Source: an uncultured Thiotrichaceae bacterium (GTDB lineage: Bacteria; Pseudomonadota; Gammaproteobacteria; Thiotrichales; Thiotrichaceae). Taken from it: a stretch of DNA of 64,000 nt. The notes under the pieces are model-generated. The model had not been told where the DNA came from. It saw only the letters and a program-made list of their open reading frames with translations, and did not search any database. Within the stretch, counting starts at the first letter, position 1. Each line of letters opens with the position of its first letter. Positions 54,681 to 63,860 of the stretch are shown here, in pieces. The position numbers and the translations under genes were made by a program. The stretch is from positions 1 through 64,000 of the forward strand of contig CACVAY010000145.1 in NCBI GenBank assembly GCA_902727985.1. Direction: 5' to 3'.

Positions 54681-55037
54681 AAATCAAGATAGTAATTGTG
54701 TGATCAATTGCTCATGACCGTGTAGCATTCTAATGTATGCCCATACCCCCTTGATTGAGGTTCAAACCTCACTCTCTTGGATGGTCTTCGGATCATCCTT
54801 TTTTGCATGAGAGATTAATAATTTACTAAGACCTCAAGAGCTACCGACTCTGTGGGCCCCACCAAAATCCCCCCCTCTATTAATCGATAAAACCTTATAG
54901 ATTTGATCAGGCTCAATTAGCATCTCACACAGTACATTTAAACTATATAGCGTTGGCTTAAACAAACTGATTCAAAGTACAAACGAGGTTGTTCCTCCGG
55001 TAGTATGCTGGCTAACAAAAATAGAGATCACACATAG
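54681..55037. other. Intergenic region with terminator
   Basis: This ~357-base gap contains the terminator at 54779-54804 and a small symmetric sequence (GAGGTT..AACCTC) just before it. Nothing else was recognised. The promoter of the BASS gene should lie in the last ~150 bases. Confidence 0.4.
54779..54804 (+). terminator. Rho-independent terminator with UUCG tetraloop
   Basis: An 8-bp stem with one G-U pair (54779-54786 with 54791-54798) is closed by a C-UUCG-G tetraloop (54787-54790) and followed by six T residues. It ends the SDR transcript. Confidence 0.92.
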
Positions 55038-55910
55038 ATGGAACTCCATATATTCATCCAGATAGGACTGCCCGTATCACTCGCATTAATCATGCTCAGT
55101 ATGGGGTTGATGCTAAAAGCTGATGACTTCAAACGCGTGACAGCCCATCCGAAAGCATTCTTCATTGGATTATCAGCACAACTCCTGTTGGTTCCCCTGC
55201 TGGCGATCATACTGTTACAAATTTTCAATCTACCACCGCTGCTCGCAATCGGTCTTTTGATTCTCAGTTTCAGCCCAGGTGGAACAACCAGCAACCTCTT
55301 TTCTTATCTGGCGTGCGGTGATGTGGCACTCTCAATTGCATTAACCACAGTAGCTAGCTTCATCACCCCCTTCACCATTCCCTTCTTAACTGAGTTATCA
55401 CTGCAAACATTACTGGGTGAGGATCGAGAAATATTGGTTCCCATGGGTTTGACCATGAAACGCTTATTTATAGTGACGATTGTACCTGTTCTCATCGGCA
55501 TGAGCTGGCGATGGTTTAAACCTGTTTTGGCAGACAGCATTCACCCTTATATTCATCGCTTATCTGTCATATTGTTTTTTACGGTGATCATGGCGATGAT
55601 TGTTCAACAATGGGATTTGATGCCTACGTTTCTCAGTCAGGTCGGCGCTATTACCTCGGTAATGATCATCTCTGCCATGTTGCTCGGTTACATCATGGCT
55701 AAACTCAGCGGGCTTGGGATACAACAGACCAAAACCTTATCTATCGAAGTAGGCATGCAAAACGGCGGTATGGCACTGATTGTCACTCAGGGCGTCTTGC
55801 AAAACCCAACCATGTCGATTGTTCCCGTCATTTATGGTTTGATTATGCTCATCCCTATTTTGCTCTTTGTCTGGATAAGCCGACGTCATGAAAACTCTAG
55901 AACAATATAA
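55038..55910 (+). CDS. Bile acid:sodium symporter (BASS) family transporter
   Basis: This 290-aa protein has about nine TM segments (VSLALIMLSMGLMLKADDF, LLIFSFSPGG-type region LILSFSPGGTTSNLFSYLA, VALSIALTTVASFITPF, EVGMQNGGMALIVTQG). The GGTTSN and EVGMQN motifs are the Na+-binding crossover regions of the BASS fold. The substrate is a small organic anion and is not identified. The next gene overlaps by 23 bases. Confidence 0.92.
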   Translation: MELHIFIQIGLPVSLALIMLSMGLMLKADDFKRVTAHPKAFFIGLSAQLLLVPLLAIILLQIFNLPPLLAIGLLILSFSPGGTTSNLFSYLACGDVALSIALTTVASFITPFTIPFLTELSLQTLLGEDREILVPMGLTMKRLFIVTIVPVLIGMSWRWFKPVLADSIHPYIHRLSVILFFTVIMAMIVQQWDLMPTFLSQVGAITSVMIISAMLLGYIMAKLSGLGIQQTKTLSIEVGMQNGGMALIVTQGVLQNPTMSIVPVIYGLIMLIPILLFVWISRRHENSRTI

Positions 55911-56742
55911 ACTGCTCAACGCTCTTCGCCCATTCTCCTTGGTCGTGGCTGTCATTGCCTGCGGATTAGGCATTCTTATCGCATGGAACGAAGGCTACAC
56001 GCATGGCGGGATAGCCATACTCATCATGCTTGGTGGGATATTGGCACAATCAGGAATCAACCTGATCAACGATCTCGAAGATTTAGCGCTCATCCCCGAA
56101 GAGTTCCAACAGCAACAGGCGCTCAAAAACAGGATTCACCGCAATGTAAAAGTGGGCATCTGGTGTTTTGTCGTTGCCGCATTAATTGCCTGTTATCTTG
56201 TGTACCTACAAGGTTGGCAATTGTTGATGCTTATTCTGGTATCTGGGCTATTATCCCTCAGCTACAACATAGGCCCCATCAACTTTAAACAACGCGGCCT
56301 AGCCATCATACAAGTCTTCTTGCTCATGGGCATCCTGATGGTACAAGGGGCTTATCTCGCCATGACAGGGCATTTTTCATATTCAGTGCTGTTACACTCA
56401 ATCCCCGCCAGCCTGCTGGTCTCACTAGTCCTACTAAGCAATGAACTTCGAGACTGGGAAACGGATACACGGGATAATCTTAAAACACTGACAGTTCGAA
56501 TTGGCTATGAAAATGGCGTTCGACTTTACTGGGGGTTAGTCCTGCTCGCTTATTTACTGGCGGGGCTGTTCTTTATGAATGGGTACATTGCGCATTTTTA
56601 TTGGCTCTTGATACCGTTGCCGCTTCTGATACCCATTAATCGCTATTTGAATGCAGATGAGAGACCTCAACTCACACCACTGACTGGGCGGTTTTTCTTT
56701 TTGTTTGGCGTCTCTTATATGCTGACTTTAGGTATACATTAA
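55888..56742 (+). CDS. UbiA/MenA-family prenyltransferase
   Basis: This 284-aa membrane protein has about eight TM segments. The two Asp-rich motifs are NLINDLEDL and NELRDWETDTRDN, which bind the prenyl diphosphate through Mg2+. It resembles MenA (1,4-dihydroxy-2-naphthoate prenyltransferase) more than UbiA, but the substrate cannot be fixed from sequence. It overlaps the BASS gene, so the two are co-transcribed, an unusual pairing for menaquinone synthesis. Confidence 0.8.
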   Translation: MKTLEQYKLLNALRPFSLVVAVIACGLGILIAWNEGYTHGGIAILIMLGGILAQSGINLINDLEDLALIPEEFQQQQALKNRIHRNVKVGIWCFVVAALIACYLVYLQGWQLLMLILVSGLLSLSYNIGPINFKQRGLAIIQVFLLMGILMVQGAYLAMTGHFSYSVLLHSIPASLLVSLVLLSNELRDWETDTRDNLKTLTVRIGYENGVRLYWGLVLLAYLLAGLFFMNGYIAHFYWLLIPLPLLIPINRYLNADERPQLTPLTGRFFFLFGVSYMLTLGIH

Positions 56743-56845
56743 GTAAGCTGGGAATTTCATACTCATCTCGTTAACTGCCACGGCTTTAAAATAAAAAATT
56801 CACCAAATATCTATCTGACACAGGAGGAAGTAAAACAGCCTCGAA

Positions 56846-57418
56846 TTAAAATGTTTCAGTAGCAAATAGCCTTGACTTGATCAGTTCATGCTTGATCAGC
56901 ATTTTGTAAATTTCATCGATACTCTTCTTGGTAGCATTCCCACCAAGGCGAGACTGAATGACATTTTTCAGGGAGGCTTCTGTTTTAGGTAATTTTGAAA
57001 AATCTGTGTTGATTATTTTTACAATAATAGCCTCTGCTTCAGGGTTTAGTTTTTGAGAAGGAATAAAAGCTTTTCCGATTCTGGAACAGTGACGACCGTT
57101 ATGCTTGATATGCCGAATTAGGTTGTCGTAACCTTTGTCATTGGAAATAACTACTAGACTAATGTCCTTAGGATGAAGCGCATCAAATTTTCCCAAGTAG
57201 TAAGCGATGTGAAAGTCTAGGTTGTTATTTGATACTTCTTTTATTTTAAGTATCTTTATATCAACTAGTTTATCTATGCAGATGCTTTGCAGGGATAGTG
57301 TGTTTTGCCTAGCTCCAACAAAAATAAATATTTTGGAGTAGGAGGTTAGCGAAATACCTTTAAGTGTTGAACCAATATTTTCAAGATCAACTAATACCCA
57401 TGTTTCATTACCCATCAT
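56846..57418 (-). CDS. PIN-like (PIN7/NYN-type) domain protein
   Basis: This 190-aa protein has acidic motifs VLVDLENIGST near the N-terminus, NNLDFHIAYYLGKF, and VVISNDKGYDNLIRHI, the Asp-rich set of PIN-like nucleases. The C-terminal ~60 residues are basic and helical and may bind RNA. Such stand-alone PIN-like proteins may be RNases in defence or stress. No antitoxin-like partner is adjacent. It lies next to the MITE at 57526 and is AT-rich compared with the block to its right. Confidence 0.75.
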   Translation of the reverse strand: MMGNETWVLVDLENIGSTLKGISLTSYSKIFIFVGARQNTLSLQSICIDKLVDIKILKIKEVSNNNLDFHIAYYLGKFDALHPKDISLVVISNDKGYDNLIRHIKHNGRHCSRIGKAFIPSQKLNPEAEAIIVKIINTDFSKLPKTEASLKNVIQSRLGGNATKKSIDEIYKMLIKHELIKSRLFATETF

Positions 57419-57525
57419 TTTTTCACAATTTTTGTTGTTATTAATGAATAGAGTAATGGTGGAATGAACGACTGACCAAAATTTCTCGATATTCTGTCTA
57501 CCGCCTCTGAGTGAGATAAACTTTA

Positions 57526-57663
57526 TTTAAGGAACCTCTGATCAAGTCCAAACAATATTGGAATCGAGGTTTTAGCCTCGCCTAACGCATTGAAAATAAA
57601 ACACAAAGGGCGAGACTGAAGTCCCGATTCCAAAAAAATAGACTTAATCAGCGCTTCCTTAAA
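57526..57663. mobile_element. MITE-like 138-bp palindromic element
   Basis: The ends TTTAAGGAA (57526-57534) and TTCCTTAAA (57655-57663) are perfect inverted copies. The match continues inward with few mismatches (CTGAT..AAGTC, then TTGGAATCG and CTCGCC arms), so the whole element folds into one long hairpin. No ORF is present. The TTA/TAA edges suggest an IS5-like origin, which is not confirmed. It sits between the PIN-like gene and the G+C-richer block. Confidence 0.7.
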
Positions 57664-57690
57664 AAGCAGTGCCAATAAAGAACTCTCTTC

Positions 57691-59631
57691 CTAGTCCATC
57701 CAGTCGCTCTCATAGCCTTTGCTAAACATAATGCGCTCACCATTACTCATCAACGCGGCGATGACAACAGGTGCTCCCTCTTTGTCGAGTTTTACCAGGC
57801 CAATAGTGCAGCCGTTGACCAACCGCTGGTGAGGATAACGGCCACTGTAGTTACCTGGGCGACGCTGGCGAATTCTGAAATATCGGCGCCTTGTGAACCA
57901 GTTCAGCGGCGAGTAACTGGCAAACAACCAGCGGTTTAGCGTATCAAACACTCGTAGCAATGTGACCGGAAACATGTTCTTGATGCCAGAACTGCCAATC
58001 TGCCAGATATGCGGGCTATGTTCGCGGTGTTTCAACTTCACATCGTAGACAAAGGAATAATGCACATCTCCGGAGAGGATGACGAAATGATGCGGCGTGC
58101 GTTTATGCCGGAAGATGTTGAGAATGACATTGGCGGCTCCGGGATGAGCCATCCAGTTTTCGGCATCCACTGTAAGCGCGAAACCCAACCAGGTAAAAAC
58201 CCGCTGCACGACTTCAATCAGCTTCACACCGAAGATAGGTGCAGGAGAAACCAGGATAACCGCTGATTCATTGATTAATTCTTGCTGCGTCTCCGACAAT
58301 GACTCCCAGTCCATCAAACCAGAGGGTTGCGCCGAATCACGCTCTGAACGCCAGCGACGAGTACGCGTGTCCAGCACCACGATTTTGGGGCTGGTAGGCA
58401 AGGTATATTGCCAACCTTCATATTTCAGCATGTTCTTAATCAACTCATCATGTTGATGTTTGTCATCCATACCATAGAGCTTTTTAATCTCATGCAGCAT
58501 ATCCTCGGGCAGAGCATCGGGGGTGTTGCCCCAGCCCTGACATAAGGCATAGCCAATCAAGGCATTACCAATAATACGCTTAGAAAATGCATGCTCGTAG
58601 GCGCTCTCCTCCCAAGCACGAGTCAGATTCCAGTCATCCGTCACATCATGATCATCAAAGATCATCTGCACCGGAACATTAGCCATTGCACGCTGCACCT
58701 TATCCAGTCCTTGCGAGAAATGCTGGATAGCCTCGCACTCGCCTTGGTAGCGCTGACGTAATTCAGGCTTCAGACTAACCTTGTCAAGGTCGACGAAACG
58801 CCACAATGTAGGTGACCACACCAGCAAATACATAGCAATCACTTCGGCCAGCGTAATCAGGTGATTATCCGCATTGGTGGTGGTGAAGATAGGCTTGCGC
58901 ACACCACCAAAGAAGCGTTCTCGCAAAGGCACATTCACGCCACGGTTCGGTAATAACTCCATACGCCTGTAATAGTTAAGCTCATGCTTATAGAGTTCAT
59001 CACTGCTGCTGACAAGGGCATCTTCAAGCTGTTCACCCTGCAAACCGAGCAAGTTGATAACCTGATGTATCGCTGTCAGCATTGGCCCCGCCACTTCATC
59101 AGCATAGATCTGGTCACCGCTGAGCAATAACAGCGCGGGCTGTAAATACTCCGGATTCGATGAACTGTTATGCACCTCGGCCAATACATCATCAACCAGC
59201 CACATACCATCATCCCCCTTAAAATGAGGTTTCCGGCAAGAGCCATGCAGCATCTGGTCGATGGTAGATTTAATGACGAAGCCAGGGCGCTGCTGGCCTT
59301 TATAACTCAGATGGGGAGCTGTATCAGCTAACCAACGTAACGTGCCAGCATCCGTATTAAGGCCAATGTCATAATTTAGCCATTGGTCTTTTGGCAATGG
59401 AATCTCTGGTTTCAGATGCAGGCGCTGAATAAATGCGTGTTTACCTACCTGCACACATTCAGGATGCCCAGCCGCAAAATCAGCTTCAGCAACACAGGCA
59501 TCGTCATGAAAAAATTGTAACTGCAAATCGATCTTTGCTGATGTCACCAGCCAGATAATAAGTTCATCCGCAGTAGCATAACGCACAATAGGACCAGCAA
59601 GGATGTCGGGGAGCTTATGCATTAGCGCCAT
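57691..59631 (-). CDS. PhoD-like alkaline phosphatase/metallophosphoesterase
   Basis: This 646-aa protein has the metal-binding segments SGDQIYADEV, MIFDDHDVTDDWNLTRAWEES and VILSGDVHYSFVYDV, and SSGIKN near the C-terminus. These fit the PhoD/metallophosphatase superfamily. There is no signal peptide or Tat motif, unlike classic exported PhoD, so it is probably cytoplasmic or anchored otherwise. It acts on a phosphate mono- or diester. G+C is visibly higher than in the genes to its left. Confidence 0.85.
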   Translation of the reverse strand: MALMHKLPDILAGPIVRYATADELIIWLVTSAKIDLQLQFFHDDACVAEADFAAGHPECVQVGKHAFIQRLHLKPEIPLPKDQWLNYDIGLNTDAGTLRWLADTAPHLSYKGQQRPGFVIKSTIDQMLHGSCRKPHFKGDDGMWLVDDVLAEVHNSSSNPEYLQPALLLLSGDQIYADEVAGPMLTAIHQVINLLGLQGEQLEDALVSSSDELYKHELNYYRRMELLPNRGVNVPLRERFFGGVRKPIFTTTNADNHLITLAEVIAMYLLVWSPTLWRFVDLDKVSLKPELRQRYQGECEAIQHFSQGLDKVQRAMANVPVQMIFDDHDVTDDWNLTRAWEESAYEHAFSKRIIGNALIGYALCQGWGNTPDALPEDMLHEIKKLYGMDDKHQHDELIKNMLKYEGWQYTLPTSPKIVVLDTRTRRWRSERDSAQPSGLMDWESLSETQQELINESAVILVSPAPIFGVKLIEVVQRVFTWLGFALTVDAENWMAHPGAANVILNIFRHKRTPHHFVILSGDVHYSFVYDVKLKHREHSPHIWQIGSSGIKNMFPVTLLRVFDTLNRWLFASYSPLNWFTRRRYFRIRQRRPGNYSGRYPHQRLVNGCTIGLVKLDKEGAPVVIAALMSNGERIMFSKGYESDWMD

Positions 59632-59789
59632 ACTATTACGATAAATCTAAATGATTGCAAAGGCCAAAAGTATAACGAAGCGAAGCTCGAAAAGTCTAAT
59701 AAGCTACCGCCCAGTGGCATAGATTGCGTTCCAGTGCGTTTTATAGCCGAGAACTGGGGATTCTCCTCCCCGCTGATCCTTTGAAATTA

Positions 59790-60929
59790 TCAGTATCCCC
59801 TCTTCAGGTTAACCACATTAAGCATTTTCTCACCGGCAACATAACGACGCAGGTTTTCCCGCGCGAGTATCCAGAAACGCTCCAGCATCTGGTCAGAGGG
59901 GGCGCTATTATGCGGCGTGATAATGATGTTGGGCGCTTTCCATAAGGGGTGGTCTGCAGGCAAAGGTTCAGGGTTGGTTACATCAACACCTGCCCCGGCA
60001 ATATCACCGTTTTGCAGAGCGGCTAGCAAGTCTTCTGTGACAACACTTTTACCCCGCCCCATATTGATGAAATAGGCCGTTGGTTTCATTGTTTTGAAAA
60101 ACGCCTTGTCGTACAGCCCTGTGGTGGATTTTGTTAATGGTGTGATATTGACAACCACGTCAGCCTCCGCTGCAAGCTTTGTTAACTCATCAGCCAAACC
60201 AACATAGCTAACATAATCCGGGCCCTCACGACTGCTGTTACGAATGCCCTTGACGGTCATACCAAGACCATGTGCGCGTTTCGCAATTTGCCGTCCAATG
60301 CCGCCTAGACCCACTACCAACATAGTCTTATCCCCTACTTCCATCACCTGTGTCGATGGGGATTCCAAGCGTTTCCATATCTGTTGCTGTTGCTGGTTAT
60401 AGAAAATAGTCATTTTCTTAGTCAGCATCAGCATCATAGCGATGGTATGTTCTGCCATACCGGGGCCAGGAATTGCGCTAGTATTGGTCAATAGCACTGA
60501 ATCTTTCAGCAAGGTTTTGTTGTTCGCACAGCGATCGACACCGACAAAATAATTCTGTACCCAAGTCAGTGTCTCCATATCCTCAGTAACATGCTGACAA
60601 AAGCCTAAGTAAACATCGGCATCCTCCTTTTCAAGCTCTAGTTCTTCCGCTGATTTAACAAACACTAGCTGGGTATCGCCTACCGCGCTCTGCAACCATT
60701 CTTTATAATCCGGGCGTGTGGGTATTCGGTTATTCGGCACCAATACCACAATCTTGTTGGGTGCCTTCCAGCCTGGCATATCACGCGCAGGCTGTTTACT
60801 TTCGCGGATCTCCAACTCGCGTATGAGTTCGACCGCATCACTATCGGCCTTGACCTGATGATCTTTGGCAATCACCAAAGTCGGTAGAATGAATAATAAG
60901 AATAGAAAAATGGCTGGTAAGTGTCGCAT
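59790..60929 (-). CDS. D-2-hydroxyacid dehydrogenase with an export signal
   Basis: This 379-aa protein has the NAD motif VVGLGGIGRQIAKRA, the substrate Arg region NMGRGKSVV, the Glu of NPEPLP and the His of TPHNSAP. These are the catalytic set of D-2-hydroxyacid dehydrogenases. The N-terminus (MRHLPAIFLFLLFILPTLVIA-K) is a clear Sec signal peptide, unusual for an NAD-dependent enzyme. The ATG at 60929 is chosen for GGAG upstream. It may lie in the periplasm, where NAD is scarce, or use a bound cofactor. Confidence 0.85.
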   Translation of the reverse strand: MRHLPAIFLFLLFILPTLVIAKDHQVKADSDAVELIRELEIRESKQPARDMPGWKAPNKIVVLVPNNRIPTRPDYKEWLQSAVGDTQLVFVKSAEELELEKEDADVYLGFCQHVTEDMETLTWVQNYFVGVDRCANNKTLLKDSVLLTNTSAIPGPGMAEHTIAMMLMLTKKMTIFYNQQQQQIWKRLESPSTQVMEVGDKTMLVVGLGGIGRQIAKRAHGLGMTVKGIRNSSREGPDYVSYVGLADELTKLAAEADVVVNITPLTKSTTGLYDKAFFKTMKPTAYFINMGRGKSVVTEDLLAALQNGDIAGAGVDVTNPEPLPADHPLWKAPNIIITPHNSAPSDQMLERFWILARENLRRYVAGEKMLNVVNLKRGY

Positions 60930-61012
60930 GTCGGCTCCATTAATTATGATCGTCTTCATATATAGATTACCTATTCTTGGAATACAAGTTGTCAAGGTTC
61001 ACCCCTTATGAT

Positions 61013-61903
61013 TCAAGCTGCTGATAACTGCTTATTCAATACAATAATGAAGTCAGCTAACAAGGGATCAGTGGCATATAAAAGTCCACGGTGATTCATA
61101 AAGGTAGAATCCGCACGATTAAGATCCATAGGCTGACCATAGATATCACTGGCAATCGCACCCGCTTCATTAAACAGGCAGGCCGTCGCAGCATAATCCC
61201 ACAGACTTCCACCGCTATTGCCGATACGAGAATATTTGAAATAGCAGGTATTGGGCATTTGCAAAACGGCACAAGCATTCAACACAGCGCCGACTGAATA
61301 CTGAATGTCAGCACCGTTTAATCCGAGTTCACGGGATATTTCCTGTAAGCCAGTCAAGGTTTGCTTAAGCCACGGATGATTTTTGAAACTGAAATCCGTT
61401 TGTAAAATAAGCGGCTGAGTGGTGTCAAGTTTCGGAACCTGCAAAACCTTGCCGTTATTCAACACCCCTCCCTTATGAATCGCATGAAACAGCGTATTGG
61501 TCATTGGATCATAGACCACACCGATTAGAGGCGTTCCATCTCTTGATACCAACGCAATCGACACTGAAAAACCGGGCGTATGGTTAATAAAAGCCAGCGT
61601 TCCATCCATCGGATCGACGCACCAAAAAGCTTGCTTATTCATTCGCTGACGGCTATCAGGAGATTCCTCCGTCAACAGTGCCAGATCATATTTTTCGCAA
61701 CTGGGTTCTAGTATATTCAGAATCACAGCCTGCGCCTTATGATCCACCTCAGTCACTACTTGGGAAGCGGCACTTGTACCTCTATCCTTGTGGTGAAACT
61801 GAATATCACTTTGTCGATGCTTATTGATGACCTCGCCTGCGGCTTTCGCTGCTGTCATTGCCAGTTCACTCAGCTCCTGCAATAACTCAGTCGCAAAATT
61901 CAT
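61013..61903 (-). CDS. Inositol-monophosphatase-family phosphatase
   Basis: This 296-aa protein has [30 protein letters not shown] (metal-binding DPxDGT) and [20 protein letters not shown] at the C-terminus (WDxAA). It belongs to the IMPase/CysQ/FBPase superfamily that cleaves small phosphate esters with Mg2+. CysQ-like 3',5'-bisphosphate nucleotidase is possible. Its start overlaps the upstream kinase-like stop (ATGA), so the two are coupled. Confidence 0.88.
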   Translation of the reverse strand: MNFATELLQELSELAMTAAKAAGEVINKHRQSDIQFHHKDRGTSAASQVVTEVDHKAQAVILNILEPSCEKYDLALLTEESPDSRQRMNKQAFWCVDPMDGTLAFINHTPGFSVSIALVSRDGTPLIGVVYDPMTNTLFHAIHKGGVLNNGKVLQVPKLDTTQPLILQTDFSFKNHPWLKQTLTGLQEISRELGLNGADIQYSVGAVLNACAVLQMPNTCYFKYSRIGNSGGSLWDYAATACLFNEAGAIASDIYGQPMDLNRADSTFMNHRGLLYATDPLLADFIIVLNKQLSAA

Positions 61904-62895
61904 GCAGATTCACTATTGGTGTCCATCAGCTTAGTTACCACTTCATGAGCCAGACGTTCACTATAGCGATGAATCTTCCAGTGATCAGGGCTCCAGCCTT
62001 TGAGGAAGCGATAAAAATCCGTCCACGCTACTGCATACAAAGGACGCCAGGCAGCCTCCACTTCACTCGCATTGATATCGGGTCGATGCAATGCCAGTGC
62101 GTTTTTCAAGGCAGCAAAATAAGTGTCCAACAGGCTAGCTTCTAGCCGTTCACATTCATGTTCATCAAAACAGCTGCTAATAAAATAAGCCACGTCTTTC
62201 ATGCCACAGCCGCCGCCTACATATTGGAAATCAACCGCCGCTACGCTATTGCCATCCTGAGAAAAACAGAAATTCGCGAGCTTGGCATCACCATGTACGA
62301 ATGTTTGAAAGGGCGCGTCACTTAAAGCCTTATCCAGCATCGAAGCCGCCTGCTTCAACTCACCCTTTTCCATCGCCTTTAATTCATCAGGCCGGGTTTC
62401 TAAATGCCAGTAGGTGCCTGTCCTCCAAAGCCCTTCTGGTTTCTCTTGCATAAAAGTAGCGTGAAAATGTGCCAGCCAGGTTAGACAAGCCTGTATTTCA
62501 TTCTTGCCCACAGCTTCCTTGCGCACCGGATAACCGCTGCCATCCAAATCCTCCAGTACCATCAGGAACTCATCATTATGCTGCTCCAGCGCCAGACTGT
62601 ATGGAATACGACAATCATCACCACAACGCTTGCCCCAGCGCTCATACCATTCAGTTTCTACCTGGTAAGAACGCAGTTTACGTTGGTGTGAGAAGTCAGT
62701 ATTCCAGCCTCGCGGATGCTCACTACGCTGAGGTAACTGCACATGTTTAACCACGACAGAATTGAATTCTGCACCGATTAATCCAAAGCGACCCAGGCTG
62801 CCATAACCACTCCACAGGCTTTGAATAGTTTCCACCTTATACAGATCATCCGCCCCTGTGGCTTTAAGTAAAATGTTACGTAAATGTGAATCCAT
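61900..62895 (-). CDS. APH/ecdysteroid-kinase-like phosphotransferase
   Basis: This 331-aa kinase-fold protein has the catalytic loop [14 protein letters not shown] (HGDxxxxN) and the metal-binding [20 protein letters not shown]. It also has VVKHVQL (ATP lysine) and VLEDLDG. It is related to aminoglycoside and choline/ethanolamine/ecdysteroid-type kinases. It phosphorylates a small hydroxyl substrate of unknown identity. Coupling to an IMPase-like phosphatase suggests one pathway that adds and later removes a phosphate. Confidence 0.85.
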   Translation of the reverse strand: MDSHLRNILLKATGADDLYKVETIQSLWSGYGSLGRFGLIGAEFNSVVVKHVQLPQRSEHPRGWNTDFSHQRKLRSYQVETEWYERWGKRCGDDCRIPYSLALEQHNDEFLMVLEDLDGSGYPVRKEAVGKNEIQACLTWLAHFHATFMQEKPEGLWRTGTYWHLETRPDELKAMEKGELKQAASMLDKALSDAPFQTFVHGDAKLANFCFSQDGNSVAAVDFQYVGGGCGMKDVAYFISSCFDEHECERLEASLLDTYFAALKNALALHRPDINASEVEAAWRPLYAVAWTDFYRFLKGWSPDHWKIHRYSERLAHEVVTKLMDTNSESA

Positions 62896-62958
62896 AAATA
62901 CACCTAGAAATCTTACTGTCCCCTCTCATGCTTATATGTTTCACCAACCAGTAAAAAC

Positions 62959-63588
62959 TCATTCGCTAGCCAGACGCTTTAAGAAACCTTCACGCGACCC
63001 AGCGTTGATCCAACCAGTAGCGATCGTCTTGCTGAACTCATTGTTCACCCGACCTCGATGAATGTGAGAGGGAGAGGCAGGAAAGATCGCCAGCTTGCCA
63101 CGCTCTGCATCCTCGTGATGCTGCTGCCAGTGGAATTCCGTACCAGCCTCCTCCACAGAATTGCAGTAGAGAATCCAAGCAAGCACACGATGCCCCGGTT
63201 CAGTGGCTTCGTCGCTAAGTGTCCAGTCGCAGTGCCACTGCCGGAAGCCTTCGCCGGGAGCGTAACGCTGCAGGTTGAAGATCGGCATCACAAATAACTC
63301 TTGATCTGGGCAGACCTGACGAAACAGAGGCCGCTCCTGAAGATAATGCTCCAGACCTGCTGAGACACCCCGTACAATCACATCAGCAAGAGCGAAAGCT
63401 TCAGGATCTGAGCGGCTGAGCGCTACGAGGCTGATGTCTGTCGAGACTTTAGCGGGCTCCGCATCGCTGCTGCCAGAACAAAAGGCCACGCCCGGTCGTT
63501 GCAGGTCTTTGCGACGATCAAAGAAATCCATGACGCCATCAGCAACAGCCTCATAGCCAGCATTTTGGTAACGACCGATTAACTGCAT
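62959..63588 (-). CDS. Fe(II)/2-oxoglutarate oxygenase
   Basis: This 209-aa protein has the iron motif HCD in FRQWHCDWTLSDEATEPG and the distal His in SPSHIHRGRVNN, with a following basic residue for 2-oxoglutarate. The PFNLQRYAPGEGF-like stretch (IFNLQRYAPGEGF) precedes it. The facial triad is intact (H-x-D...H), unlike the PhyH protein at 2916. The ATG at 63588 is chosen. A TTG at 63606 is the alternative. It is the first gene of the minus-strand block with the kinase and phosphatase. Confidence 0.85.
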   Translation of the reverse strand: MQLIGRYQNAGYEAVADGVMDFFDRRKDLQRPGVAFCSGSSDAEPAKVSTDISLVALSRSDPEAFALADVIVRGVSAGLEHYLQERPLFRQVCPDQELFVMPIFNLQRYAPGEGFRQWHCDWTLSDEATEPGHRVLAWILYCNSVEEAGTEFHWQQHHEDAERGKLAIFPASPSHIHRGRVNNEFSKTIATGWINAGSREGFLKRLASE

Positions 63589-63759
63589 GCCAGACTCACT
63601 TTCCAATCTTGGTTATGTGTCAACACATTTGAAATCATGGTTCTCTTTGAAAAATTTTTCATAATGCTCTTTAGATTTATTGTGTTCGTAATGTTTGTAG
63701 TAACTTAAATTCGTTATTGAATAGGATCTTGAACCGTAAAAACGAACGGTTTTCTTTAG

Positions 63760-63860
63760 TTATGTTGCTATTGTTTCATATTCAACGGGTGAATAGTAAT
63801 CCAAACTGGAGTGTATTGTTTTTCGATTATTAAGAGTATTTGGATGTAATCTGCGATTTC
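63760..63860 (-). pseudogene. IS3-family transposase C-terminal remnant
   Basis: On the minus strand EIADYIQ is followed, after a frameshift, by NNRKTIHSSLDYYSPVEYET and IAT-stop. This is the C-terminus of an IS3-type (OrfB/rve) transposase, which in intact copies reads EIADYI..FYN..R.HSSLGY.SPVEYE. The element is truncated on its 5' side exactly where the first CRISPR-like repeat begins, and the frame is broken. A hairpin (AACCGT/ACGGTT, 63730-63750) lies just outside it. It is a decayed insertion. Confidence 0.75.
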
